64,000 nucleotides of DNA from Ascidia mentula (lineage: Eukaryota > Chordata > Ascidiacea > Phlebobranchia > Ascidiidae). Shown here piece after piece: positions 1 to 11,825 of the stretch (the stretch's first letter is position 1; the number at the start of each line of letters is the position of its first letter). Under the pieces are notes generated by a model, which worked only from the letters and a program-made list of their open reading frames with translations, was not told the origin of the DNA and made no database searches. The stretch spans positions 10,912,001-10,976,000 of the forward strand of contig OX387203.1 in the NCBI GenBank assembly GCA_947561715.1. Reading direction: 5' to 3'. The position numbers were made by a program, and so were the translations under genes.

Positions 1-1665
1 ACCAATATACCATGAAACCTCCTAACGATATAACGGTGTTGCGCAGGTTTTTGGGCTTAGCAAATCAACTCGCTAAATTTGTTCCCTGTTTGGCAGACAT
101 ATCTCAACCGTTGTGTGGACTGCGCTAACGAGCGCTAACGTCCTTCAACATTATGATTCTCAGGCTGAAACTGCCGTTTCTGCTGATTCATCAACGTTTG
201 GATTCGAGGCTGTTTTATTACTGCGAAGAAACGATATTTTTCGTTCAGTAGCCAACGCCTCACGACCACTAACGAAAACAGAACAGAGGTACGCTCAAAT
301 TGGGAAAGAAGCTTTTTTGGCAGTAGCTTGGTCGTGCGAAACGTTTCATGAAAATATGGGATAAAGTTTATCATGGAGTCTGATCATAAGCCCCTTAATC
401 CCCTCGATTGCAAAGGCTAAAAATGTGTTTTTTGTGGTATCACTTTGATATAGTTAATGTACCTGGTAAATCTTTGCATGCTGCTGATGCACTCTCTAGC
501 TCAGCACCTTCTCTAAAGTCGCTCTCTGCAATTGAAGCTACTTTGCAACATGACATTGATGAAAACGTTGTTGCGCTAATTGCTAACATTCCCGTATCTC
601 AAACACGGCTACAGTTATTGAACTTACTAAAGGAGGTTGGCCTAAACGAGTGTATGTCGATTCGCTGCATATTTTCAGGTGCGCCACCATGCTGTTGTTG
701 ACGGATTACTTCTCAAAGTCTCCAGACTTTCCTGAAGTTTTGCGAAATGAAATTTTGCGCAGTATCCATATTGGACATCAGGGGATGGAAAAGAGTAAAC
801 GGATAGCCCAAGATTCCGTCTGGTGTCCAGGTATTACCAACGGCATTATTCAATTTGTTTCCAGCTGCATTATGTGTCTGCGGAATAGAAATATACCAGC
901 AGAACCAATTATTCCTTCTCTTCTGCCCAGTAGGCAATGGGAAAAAGTAGGAACTGATTTGCTGTATTTCCAAGGTAAAATGTATCTATTGGTCGTAGAT
1001 TACTTCTCGAGGTTCGAAGCACGCTCACGGCACGAGCTCATCGGACATTATCAGTCACTTGAAGAAAAATTTTGCCGCCATAGGATTCCAGACATAGTGA
1101 TGTCGGATAACGGCCCGCAATACAATTCCTATATTGTTTGGTGTTTCGCCAAAGAATATGGCTTCATTCACCAGACTAGCAGCCCACGGTATCCACAAAG
1201 CAATGGAGAAGCGGGCTGTAAAGACGGTAAAAAGTCTACTAAGCAAAGCCAAAGACCCCCATTTAGCGTTACTTTCTTACCGTGCTACAAAGTTGGCTTC
1301 CGGATACAGCCCAGCGGGGAATGGGAAGACGGTTGAAGATGACAATTCCGTGTTGGACGTCGTTCCTTGTCCCTAACTGGTGTTATTTGTCGAGTTTTAG
1401 AGCTAAATATCTCGAAATTGAAAAACTCAAAAGCAAAATTAAGACAAGCGACATCGGCTTCTACCTGCACTTTTCCCGGAGACGTACGCTTGGATCGGCT
1501 GAGAGGAAGACATTGAACGTTATCAAACCTCACTTCCACGCCCTTACGTCGTAGATACTCCAAACCGGTCATTGCGACGTAACCGTCGACACATACGGTC
1601 GATTCAAGAACAATGTAAACGGTTGGTAAAACCACCAGTTCGCCAAGACTTGTAATTCCGATTTT
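1..1665 (+). mobile_element. Ty3/Gypsy LTR retrotransposon fossil (pol part)
   Basis: This is a fossil of a Ty3/Gypsy retroelement whose left part lies outside the window. In order it shows the end of the reverse transcriptase connection region (RFLGLANQLAKFVP near 50-85), an RNase H region near 110-365, the HHCC zinc domain of integrase near 760-900 (IHIGHQGMEKSK and CIMCLRNRN), the integrase core near 930-1190 (GTDLL, VVDYFSRF, DNGPQYNS), and a pol tail up to about 1660. It is broken, with several breaks. No LTR was found. The family call rests on the RNase H and integrase order. It looks old and is unlinked to the next host gene. Confidence 0.85.
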
Positions 1666-3181
1666 GCATTTGCATTTGACCCCCTCCTATAAGTGATCAT
1701 CTGTGTCATCAAGGCCATTCCTTTTGTAACATACGTTCGTGTGCACCGCTGTTCCGTTCCGTGGTGTATTAAACTGCAGCAATACAAACTTTTTTTGTAT
1801 CGCACAATTACGCCCATCTCGCTGATATCAGTTTGTGAATTGGTGGTATGAATAACACTTGTTTCGTCATTACGCGTTTTTTGGGGGGTCCTGCATTTCC
1901 CATAACTTACCTGTTTTTCAGCTAGCGCCGTCATGTAGGCTTTAAGGCGGTCAGTAGACTTTAAATCGAAACCCAAATCAAATCAATAAATTTTTCCGAA
2001 ACTGCAAAGTTAAAGTGGAACTCTGTGTGGAATCTCCGTAATTTTCAACTGAAGAAAAATCATTAAAATTAGCAACGCATGTGCACCATGGTACTGCATA
2101 ACAAGACAGGATCTTATATCGTATTTGGAACCTAATACTCGCTGAAATGTAAGTGTTAATATATTTTTTGCCTTTATAGTTTGAAATCATTGATCTTGCC
2201 TCTGTCATGTTCAAAAACAAGGCAAATAATGAATTAGAGTGTTTCAAATATCGATGCCATGGTTATCAAAACTAACTTATCGGTCATGTAATTTTGGTAA
2301 TACACTTTCCATTGCGAAACCAGCTTCTCGATTAAGAAAATCCTTGACGTAAATTTCAAACAAACGTCCATCACTAGTTTCCGGGCAACCCAGGAATGGC
2401 ATTTCGATACCATTGTGTCTTTGTTCGTTAGCGAAGGGCGGGCACCTTCGTGAACTGACATCGGTTTACAAGAAGCGAACAGAACACCGATGATTGAAGA
2501 ACAAAGACCTGTTGTTTGCCCAACTTATCTTAAATAGCAGTGGGAGGGCAAAGCATGAATGACCGCACGGAAATGTCCTGCCTTTGAGCGCTGACCAATC
2601 GGTATCTAACGCGTTGAATTGTTCACAAAGCAGTGTTGGAAAATGCGCAGGTGATGACAGATGTTGGCTTTTTTACCACAAGACGCCAACTTGAGCGTCT
2701 TGTGTCGGCCTCGTTGCTGTTTGTGATGACAGCATTTGAAAATTTGACAGACATTACCTGGTAGGAGATTACGGACACAAAAAATAGGGATTCGCTTTGT
2801 CAACACAAACTCGCTTTCAATAATAGACCCAGATTAAAGAAGTGTTATCATCCCGCCCATCTAAGACACTGTTAAACTTTTCAGCAATCTTCTTTATTCT
2901 TAAATATTTAAAGGCAAGACAAGCATTAAAAACTGATGTATCAAAGTTTTACATTTTTTTCTCTTGTAACTTTTGTAAAACTTCTGGAAATATAATGGGA
3001 TTGCAAGGCAACGAACAAAATAGCAATGACCAAAGCTTTGATACATACGAACGTATATAAATCGTTCAGACTTGTGTGTAAAATCAACTTATCATGAGGA
3101 AACATATAAAGGCAAACAGTAACAACATCCATTAAAATACGGAATAGCTAAAATCAAAAAGCCCTAAAGCAAAAAAATACA
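1666..3181. other. Intergenic stretch, nothing recognised
   Basis: There is AT-rich sequence between the Gypsy fossil and the 3' end of the CEP85-like gene. The first few hundred bases may include the LTR or 3' end of the fossil, but no terminal repeat could be defined. The short open frames on both strands show no recognisable domain, splice structure or composition change. I see no gene here. Confidence 0.5.
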
Positions 3182-6164
3182 TTATTGCGTTGTACAATTT
3201 TCGCCTATGTTTTCGGCGTACTGGTTGGTCATCATTGTCCGTAAATGGTCGAGGTCTTGGCGAAGTTTTCGAACGTCCAAGATCGATTTGTTGGCACTTT
3301 CAGTGGAAAATACGCCATCAGAAGTTACTGCTATTTCTGTACTCGGGTTTCGCGACTTCGGGTCCTCGGAAAATGTCAGAGAATCCGAACGAACGCCGAG
3401 CAAAGCCGATAAATTTGGATCAGATCCTTCGGCGGTTTGAATTAAAACCTACAGAAAACAGTGGTTTAGTCACTGTATTTTGTTTCAGGAAGATAGTTCT
3501 GTTGGTGAATGTGAAAAGGTGGGCCCGAAAACACCTGCAATAAGCCACCAGACAAACACAACTAAATGTCAAGCTTAACTTAACCGCCTCCACGACAGAA
3601 GCAATAAAACAAAGACGTGGGAGACATTTTTACTGCAAGGCAAATAGTAGATAAGCTTAAGAACAAAACTTGTCAGGGGCAATAAACTGTAGCTTTGGTC
3701 ACCTGAGAGACAGCTTTCAGTTCCTGTACTGCCGCCTGTGTTTCACGTTGCAACCTCAAGTAAACTCTGGATTCATTTCCCATCGCTGTTTGCCATTTCT
3801 CCAGATCCTTTAACTTAAAAATAAACACCGTTTAAAACATGTTGAGTTTTCTGAGAAACGTTAAAAATAAAAAGAGTCACAAAGTACCTTATCTTGTAGC
3901 ATCATCTTTTCTTCTAACAGTTGCTGGTTTTGTTCTGATAAACTCATCATGGCTGTATGAACCTGTTGTTACACAACAAATCTAAATTAAGCTATGTGCT
4001 TGGATAGGTTGTTAAAAACAAAAGTTTATGATGATTTTAAAGCGTTATAAACCTTGTTGGCCGACTGCTGTTTAAGAAATTGATCTCTTCTCATGTTTTC
4101 GTTGCTTTCTTCAGCATCAGATAATTTCATCTCAAATCTAGAAACTTCTTCTGCATGTCGTTCTTGTTGTTGTTTAATACGTTTCTCGCATGCAGAAATC
4201 ATTTTCCCCGCATTTTCGCTTTCTTTTTTCAAACGACTGCACTCGTATTTTAAATCCTTCAACATTTAAAAAAAAGAAAGTTAAAACACACATTTGGACA
4301 CAGTATAAACTTAGGTTTTTATAACTTTACTGACAATACTCACCTCAAAATCGTCACGTTCTGTGTTTCCAAGATCTTCTTTTGATTTTACCAACTGTGA
4401 ATTTTTGTCTTCCAAATGTTTTATTTGTTGTAAATAAGCAGTTTCCTTTTCTTCCGATTGCTTGATCAGAAACTCCTTCTCCTTTAACTCTATAGTTTTG
4501 TTTTTGAGTTTCTCCTTTAAATCTGCTATTTCAGCAATCAGATTCTCTCTTTCCTCACCAAGAAGCCCAGCCTCAGTTTTTAATTTGTTGCTTTCCTCCA
4601 GCGTGGGTAAATCGCCCAAGTAACGTTCCAGACTTTCAACGCGCTTTTTGTATTTTTCAAGTCTTTCAGCATTGGCTTTGTACTTCTTTTTTGTTTCGGC
4701 AAAGGTTTGGTCTTTACTTTTTAAAATTGCTTCAAGCTTTTGTAGTTTTTCTTCCAGGCGACTTTTTTCATTTCCATAATGTGAGTTTGATTCTGTGAGT
4801 TGGTACTCAGCTTTGCCAAGCAACTCTTCAAGATTGTGAATTTTCTTTCGATACTAAAAAGTGTTTTTTTATTATTATTATAACATTGAATTAAATTTGA
4901 GACAAGTAATTCACACCCTACAAAAACTTACCATTAATTCAGATGTTGAATGTTGCTCAGAAAGATGGTTCTGATGTGTTCCGAGATGGCTAGAAATGCT
5001 TTTTGTTTGAATTACCTGAACACATGTACAACTATAGTGATAGTCACAACATTTTTCATGATGGTCACAACAAAAATTAATGTTTGTTACCTGTCGAAGA
5101 GCGGTGTCACTTTCTTGAACTTGATGTTGTAGTGATGCAACTTCCAGTCGGAGTTTTAATATTACTGATTCTTTTTCTTGCAACATAGCATCTTTAACTT
5201 TAAGAATTGCATCATATTTGGAAGGATGGCTTGACATACCAAGATGCAAATTATCCTGATTCTGTTCTGAAATACCAGGATATACATGTCCTGCACCATA
5301 TTTAGAACCAAAATCTCTATAGTTTCCAGTAACACCAAGTCCTAATCCATTCTCTAAATGACTTGAGGTAGCTTGACAATGAATCTGTTCCAATGAGCGC
5401 TTCAACTGCATATGAGTAAGATCTGTGTATTTCATATCCATAACCTCATTACATGATGACTCCTTGGTAACTTGTTGTCTGTCTGTAGTCACAGGCAAAG
5501 CACCCTTTAATGACACTGATGTGGCAACAGTGTTTGAGGATGGCTCAAATAATTGTGGTGCTAATCCATGCTGCCCATTGATTGGCAGCCGACCATATAG
5601 TCCATGAGATACATGATTGTGCTCATTTGAAATAGGATCTGGATCTGTAGTGTACAAGTATTTATTTGCTTTGGGCGGTTCTTCCCTGCCCTTTTTTCTG
5701 AAGCCCGCCTTTTTCCCTATGTGTACACGGGAGATGGCTGAGGTCATGTGGTTAGGTGGTGTACAGTAAGAGTAGTTTGCAGCTCCATCAACTTTACTGC
5801 TATCATCATACTTTTTTCGTTGTATATTTTCCATCGCAAATTTGTTGCTTTGCTTTTCTATACAAGGTGAACAAGAGTCTTGATCAGGACTTTCAGTCAA
5901 ACAATTGCCACTGTCAAAATCACTATCCAACGACAACACATCAGGACGACAACATGCAGATGAGGTTTCATTGTCATTGCGATCCATGGCAAAGTTATGG
6001 TTAAGCCCTTTTCCGTTTTGACTCATAGTATTTTTATCTTTGAAAGGTATTTTCTTCTTCGTAATCCCTGTTTTCACAGTATCATATGATGGAGCATTTG
6101 TCTGCAGTTTCTGTTTGTATGGAGAAAGTTCAGCTTTCTTTCTTGTAGCCAGTTGTGTTGACAT
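3182..6164 (-). CDS. CEP85L: Centrosomal protein CEP85/CEP85L ortholog
   Basis: This is a centrosome/spindle-pole coiled-coil protein; vertebrate CEP85 and CEP85L act at the pericentriolar matrix. Seven coding exons can be placed: 6164-5091, 5015-4932, 4853-4344, 4256-4053, 3962-3888, 3807-3703 and 3448-3182, giving 772 residues (human CEP85L about 805). All junctions keep frame with GT-AG borders. The N-terminal 300 residues are low-complexity and unconserved; long coiled coils follow. Two blocks fix the identity: RVESLERYLGDLPTLEES in exon 3 (human ETLEKYLADLPTLDD) and the C-terminus LRTMMTNQYAENIGENCTTQ (human [20 protein letters not shown]). The start is the ATG at 6164; the open frame runs further upstream without another ATG. 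Intron 1 is 75 bases, in frame and without a stop, so it could be retained. Whether it is CEP85 or CEP85L is unsettled: ascidians probably have one gene for both. Confidence 0.9.
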
Positions 6165-8189
6165 AACGGCAAAAAAGTTTTTGCAATTGTTACAGTTTAG
6201 CACTTCTTGCTAAGCCTGCATTCATCACAAGAATTAAACTTCAAACAATGTGTTGTTTTTGAGGATTAACCAAAAAAGCAAAAGCAAAACGATACGCTAC
6301 TCTGAATTAAACAAGAGCAATTGATCATTGACAAGCACCAGAAAAAATGCTAAAGAAGTCTGATGTAGGATTTTGAAAATGAAGTTTGCCTAAAACATCA
6401 GTTCCCAGTGTTAGGCACATATAACTCAATACATTGCTTATGGCTAAATACGACACTTTAATCATTATATTAAATACAATTAAAAAGGTAACAAATACAT
6501 TACCTGTTAACCAATTCATAAATAAAAAACAAACAAAGGGGTAGACTACATAATAACACTATTCTTATAATCTAATGTCACTGAGTATTTATGCAAGCCA
6601 ATAATATTTCCGATTTTGTTACAATGCTGTGACTTATTTAGTGGGATACAGAAGCCATTTCCTACTTTATTATGTAAGAAACTGTTTCAAAGTTCCCAAT
6701 AAATTATCCATTAGGATCTGTTAATAAACAAGACGATACACTTCTATTCATTTAAATCTAACTGATTTATTTTTAATTGAAAGAGACAATATACTCTAAT
6801 TTTTTGTTGTCAGGAAGTAAGAAAAATAATATAGACTATTTGCAATGGCAACGAGAACGATACACAACACAGACACAAAACAGTAAAACACGAACGCAGT
6901 GCATCCATGTAACCTAACCAGCTAGGCAAGACAACTACTAAGGCTATTTCACCAACAGCCAGAGTGTATTTTTAATACGCATCGCCAGCTAACACACGAG
7001 TCAGGTATAACAATTTAATTGTGTAATTGCGCGCTATTTTCTGAGCAAAAGCAAACACAAATTCACCAATTTAACAGTCAATTACAATAACGTAACCATC
7101 AGTTTGTTGGCATGACGTCACCAAATCTGAAGGCCAGATTTTGTTACGTTCGATCGCCGTTTTTTATTGGAGTTTAACTGTAATCGCCAGCAGAGCATCT
7201 TCTACAGTACAACTACTTTTGCGTTCCTAATCATCCAACAGGCGGCATTAAATCGACAAAACACAAGTCTTTTCAAAAATTACTATTTTAAGTGGTTTTC
7301 ATTGTTATAGGACCGATGGATCGGTGGATCAGGAAAAAATTATACCGTCGGTAGATTTGGCTTGTTGGCTAATAAAGTCTATGTAAATTTTATTCAGTTT
7401 GGATGTGTGCCATAGTTTCGCAAAATATAATTCAATTGAAAAAGTTTAGAAGAGGTTTGTCTTTAAATTTAATGGTAATTAAGTTTTTAGCGGTACATTG
7501 TGGCATCATTTCAGTCCAAGAAATGTAATTTTGTTGGTGCAAGCCCATATAATTTTCTTTGTAAATATCTTGTTTTTTAGTTGGTCTTAATGCGATTCAC
7601 TGGGTTTTTTCTCAAACGTTTAGCTGTAAAGAATAAACCAGCAAGAAACACTTCGCAATAATTTGTCTGAATTAAATATGGACTACAGGTTTTCTTAGCT
7701 TCCCACCAAACTTAACACACCGTAAACGCCCATAAAAAGAAATACTCTCCAAAAATTTAATATGGTCACGCATGACACGCACTCATAGATGGTCACGGAT
7801 GACTGCACGTGATGGAAACAAGTCTGTCCCTGTCCGTCCAAGTGGTATGTAATGTAAGGTGTAAAAAGCCTAGATTTGGGCCAAAGCCTCAGAAGGTAGG
7901 TCTGTGTTTGTGTTCTTTGGTCAAACAAATTCATCCGGATTGAGTCCACAGCGGTTCGTAACGCGCAGCTGAAGCACTCCTCTCAGATTGCGAGATATAA
8001 AAACAAACAACTATGTCCAACAAAATTCTAAATTAGACATTTGTCATGAGTTATGAAACAGTGTAGCCACCTTATAAGATGTCTTCTATAACCCCCAAAT
8101 TTTTGTGTAATTTATAGTTAATAAAGTTGCAAAACCTAAATAATGTTGACAAATATTTTTGTTCAGATCAAATACTAATTAGAGAAAAA
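6165..8189. other. Divergent intergenic region, CEP85-like / TVP23
   Basis: This 2-kb AT-rich spacer separates two divergently oriented genes, so it should hold both promoters. The only site I can name is a CRE-like palindrome at 7113-7120. No coding exon, repeat or RNA gene was recognised. Confidence 0.5.
7113..7120. promoter_or_regulatory. CRE-like site (TGACGTCA)
   Basis: This is a perfect 8-bp CREB/ATF palindrome in the spacer between the divergent CEP85-like and TVP23 genes. Full-length CRE palindromes often lie in promoters, and the sequence nearby is locally less AT-rich (7100-7260). Chance occurrence cannot be excluded, and no transcription start is visible. Confidence 0.35.
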
Positions 8190-8932
8190 ATGGAGGGTGA
8201 TGATACTGTTTTAAACTTTGGAGAAGAACACATACCAAAAAAACGAATTGTGCATCCCGTCACTTGCTTTTTCCACATGTTTTTTCGACTTACAGCCATT
8301 GTTGTGTATTTGGTCTGTGGAATTATTCAAAAAGGATTTGTGTTCAGTTTCATCGTAATCCTACTACTCCTGTGCGCCGACTTTTGGACAGTTAAAAATG
8401 TTTCAGGAAGGTTGTTGGTTGGCTTGCGGTGGTGGAACAAGGTTGATGAAGATGGACAAAGTAAATGGGTTTATGAATCGAGAAAACCAGGAGCTTTAAA
8501 GCGGCATCCAGTTCTTTCTGCTGAATCCAGGTGTTAGTTTTAAAATCAAACACTCTTTTTTGGAAATTTATTTATTGCAACCAACATTTAACTAAATGTT
8601 TTGTGGTATATTTTTCTACCTTAGTAGTTTTGTTCAAAGGATAAACAATGGTTTGTTGTTTCAGAATTTTTTGGTTGGGACTCATCATTTGTTCAGTGGT
8701 GTGGATTTTCTTTTTCTTTACTACTCTTTTTACACTCAACTTACCGTGGCTCTCGGTCGTTATCATTGCGTTGGTATTGAATGGGGCTAATTTATTTGGA
8801 TACATTCGGTGCAAGTTTTCAAGCAGAAAGCAGCTAGGAAGTCTGGCTACGAAATACATCGGGGCACAAATGTTTAAATCCATGCAGTCAGATGAAACGA
8901 GTCACACCCCACTATCAACTGGAACCTTTTAA
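8190..8932 (+). CDS. TVP23: Golgi membrane protein TVP23 (FAM18) homolog
   Basis: This is a four-pass membrane protein of the late Golgi, part of the TVP family implicated in vesicle trafficking. There are two exons, 8190-8530 and 8665-8932, giving 202 residues (human TVP23B 205). Exon 1 carries HPVTCFFHMFFRLTAIVVYL, then DFWTVKNVSGRLLVGLRWWN and DEDGQSKWVYESRK, the family core. Exon 2 opens with IFWLGL and has the last two membrane segments and GANLFGYIRCK. The ESR/IFWLG junction is at a CCAG/GTGTTA donor. The start is the first ATG in frame (MEGDD); an acceptor-like TTTTTGTTCAG lies 24 bases upstream. A polyadenylation signal AATAAA is at 9107-9112. The gene looks intact. Confidence 0.95.
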
Positions 8933-9106
8933 GATAGTTTATCAGCTGCTGGTATTTGTAATTCTGTAGCATTTTAATGGTGAATTGTTTATATTTTGAA
9001 GTGTGCAATACATGGCTTTGCATGTTGTGACCTGGTTATATGCTAAATCTGAACAAATCACTTTACTCATGGTACCTTTACACAAATGTATTATACAAAT
9101 TTCCAA

Positions 9107-9112
9107 AATAAA
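9107..9112 (+). terminator. TVP23 polyadenylation signal AATAAA
   Basis: This canonical hexamer lies 175 bases after the TVP23 stop. The ZPR1 stop on the other strand is at 9187, and a minus-strand AATAAA is at 9177-9172, so the two 3' ends should nearly touch or overlap. Confidence 0.6.
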
Positions 9113-9186
9113 AGATAAATAGTTGATTGTGGCAAATGATGTTGCATGCACATATCTAAAAAACAAACTAATTTATTGAAAGTAGT

Positions 9187-11825
9187 CTAAACTTTCATGT
9201 CTTTTATCCCCAACTCATCATCCTGTTCATCACTTCTTACATATTCCGCTTCAGTGAGGAAGGGATCAGCATCAGGAAAGTTTAGGTTTTGAATAAAACT
9301 GTTGTTTCCTGGATCATCTGAAATGCATTATTGATGTTGAGTAATTATAAGAAGAGTGGGCAAATACTTTGTCGTGTGATACACACGAAGTATTCCTGTG
9401 TTCTCGCGACTGAAATAACAGCACAAGTCTTGTTGTCATCAACTCTTTATACTTATGAACACAATACAACTGTGCAAAACGACAGCTAAACAACATAATG
9501 CAAATGACTCTCTTGATTATTAGCAACATGTGTGCATTGAAACCTGTAAATTTTAATGTAAGAGAGAGTCATTTATATGTAATGTTTTTGCCACCTAAAA
9601 AAAAACCTGGTGACCCAAATTTAGGTTGTGACCCACCATTTACGGATACATGTGCTAGCGGACTAAAGTATGTAAGTTAAAGTGGTAAATTACCTAGAAT
9701 TAAAGTAAAATTGCCTTTTCCTTCAGCATAATTCTGTAGATTTTCACCAATATCCAAAAGTTTCTTGTTTTTCATGCTGTCTCCTTTGGCAAAGGGGTTG
9801 CTGTCGATTATCTAAAATAGTGATAACAGTCAATATACTAGTGGTTTTCAAGCTGTGCCTTTTCAAGGGATTTGCTGTGTACATAAATACAACTAAGGAT
9901 GAAAATTTTCAACAAGTGCGATGATTTTTTGAAAATTTATCACATACACAAAATACTGGTTTCACTGTATTACACTAAATAATTAATAACAAACCATTTC
10001 TTTGATATTGAGAAGGAGTCCTTCAACTGTTGTGAATTTTCCACTGTTTGATAATGCTTGTGTTTCTAACTCCAATTCTGGTATTTTTGCAGAACAAGTG
10101 GTTGAAGTTAAGATATCTCTTGTAAGGTCTTCCATTTTCGTCACCAACAAACTAAAACTCCATTTTTTTTATAAATACTGGAATAAAAACAACAATTACA
10201 AAACGTACGTTATTCGTTTTCCTTTTGGTTCAAACCCGCCAGCAGTTTTTACTTCATTCGTTCTGTTTCCACAGTTGTCACAATTGGTTGCCATGATAAT
10301 AACTTCTTTGAAATAGGGTATTTTTACAATCTGTACAAACAAACAGAACAGTGATTGCAACAAACATTTTTCATCCAACTTTTGTCTATAAAATAATCTC
10401 AGGCTGCACCAGAAACAAATGTCCACTGCTTGCCTTATACTTTATATTCCCACTTGAATTTAAAGTTTGATTGTTATAAATCAGGTCAGAAACTAACATG
10501 TGAGGGTTTACAAATTATGTCAAAATGTCAATGACTTTATCAAGATTTCTGTGGTTGGTAGAGGTTTATATATACCTAAATATACAAAGCAGTGTTAAAA
10601 TATGACATTGCATCCAGCATGCCACCCTGGCAAGTATATATGTCATGAATTGCCAACCAAGTTATAAAAAAGCAGTAAGTTTAAGTCAATCACCTTCATT
10701 TTTGTTTCATTTAGTGCGTTACATGCGGAGCAGTTGGTTGCAAAATTCACAACTTCTTCATTTAGGTTAAGATTTTCTGTTATCTGTGGCAGTTCAACTT
10801 CACTTTTCGGTACTTCTTCACTGTCATCATCCTTTCAAGCACAGAAATTCTCATACATAAGTGTACAAAAATGCAGCATTGAAAACAAGAAGAGTTCTTA
10901 CAGCAAGGCCAAGAAATTTCTCTTGGTCCAGCGTTCTTTTATAAACTTCTTTGGTCAAAAGTGGATCATTTTTTGGTGCGTTTGGGTTTTCTATGAAACT
11001 ATTTCCTGAAGGATCATCTATGACCTTAACAAATATTTTATACTATTAGTGAGAACAGATAGTTACATTTGTAAGAAAACTTCATGCACTCACCAAAGTG
11101 AAGGACGGTTTCTCTATTGACTGTTTCAACACTTCAATAAACCGATCAATTTTTTCTGATGTTTCTGGGTCAAGTGCCTTAACCAAACAAAAAAATGGTA
11201 AACCCTTTAATTGCAAAATGATAAAAAGCAATACTTTTCGAACAGGTTGTTCTTGTTGCAATCCTTCAATTGTGCGCATCAAAATTCCCTCTATGGTGGA
11301 CAAAGTCCCTTTTCGAGTTTTTGCAGGGATTTCGAAATCAATTTCAGGAATTTTCACTGTTGCTGTGTCTGAAGTCACAACCTGACGATCTAAATGCTTG
11401 TCACGAATAAATGAAAAGTTTAATGGATTCAGAATACTGTTTCAGTTCTTCTTAAAACTAATACCTCTTTTTCATTAATTTTCAACAAATATCTGCACCC
11501 CTTTTCTTGTATAATTCCTGCTGGCTGAACTTCATTGTTGGAACTGAAACAGTGAGGGCATGAAAATGAACTGATGATGACTTCCCGGAAAAAGGGAATT
11601 CGGGTCAGCAGAAGTCTTGTGGTGCCCTGTAAGATATCACAGTAATCTTTTTATATCCTCAATTCGAACTTACATTTTGGCCCAAGTTTTTAGGTAAGAT
11701 GAACAACAAAATTACAAATAATTTACATCCTCATGGCAACTTGGGCACATGCTCGTCACTTCAGTAACTCCCTCATTGTCGGCAGAAATGGGCGCAAAGA
11801 CAGTGTCGACGTTTTTGCCCCCCAT
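9187..11825 (-). CDS. ZPR1: Zinc finger protein ZPR1
   Basis: This is a conserved zinc protein that binds eEF1A (as a chaperone) and moves between cytoplasm and nucleus; in animals it also supports SMN function. There are ten exons: 11825-11727, 11626-11465, 11396-11235, 11177-11094, 11024-10902, 10831-10694, 10330-10209, 10151-9995, 9811-9694 and 9317-9187. They give 431 residues (human 459), all in phase. It has the family's duplicated design. The first half has a C4 finger (MCPSCHED and [12 protein letters not shown]) followed by an A/B domain with [20 protein letters not shown]. The second half has [25 protein letters not shown] and [10 protein letters not shown], then [11 protein letters not shown]. 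The start ATG at 11825 gives [19 protein letters not shown], matching human FRPISAEDEE. The 3'UTR must be very short. The gene looks intact. Confidence 0.96.

Noticed and set aside
9498-9680. 60-codon plus-strand frame
   Set aside because: Lies in the last intron of ZPR1 on the opposite strand and has no homology or start context.
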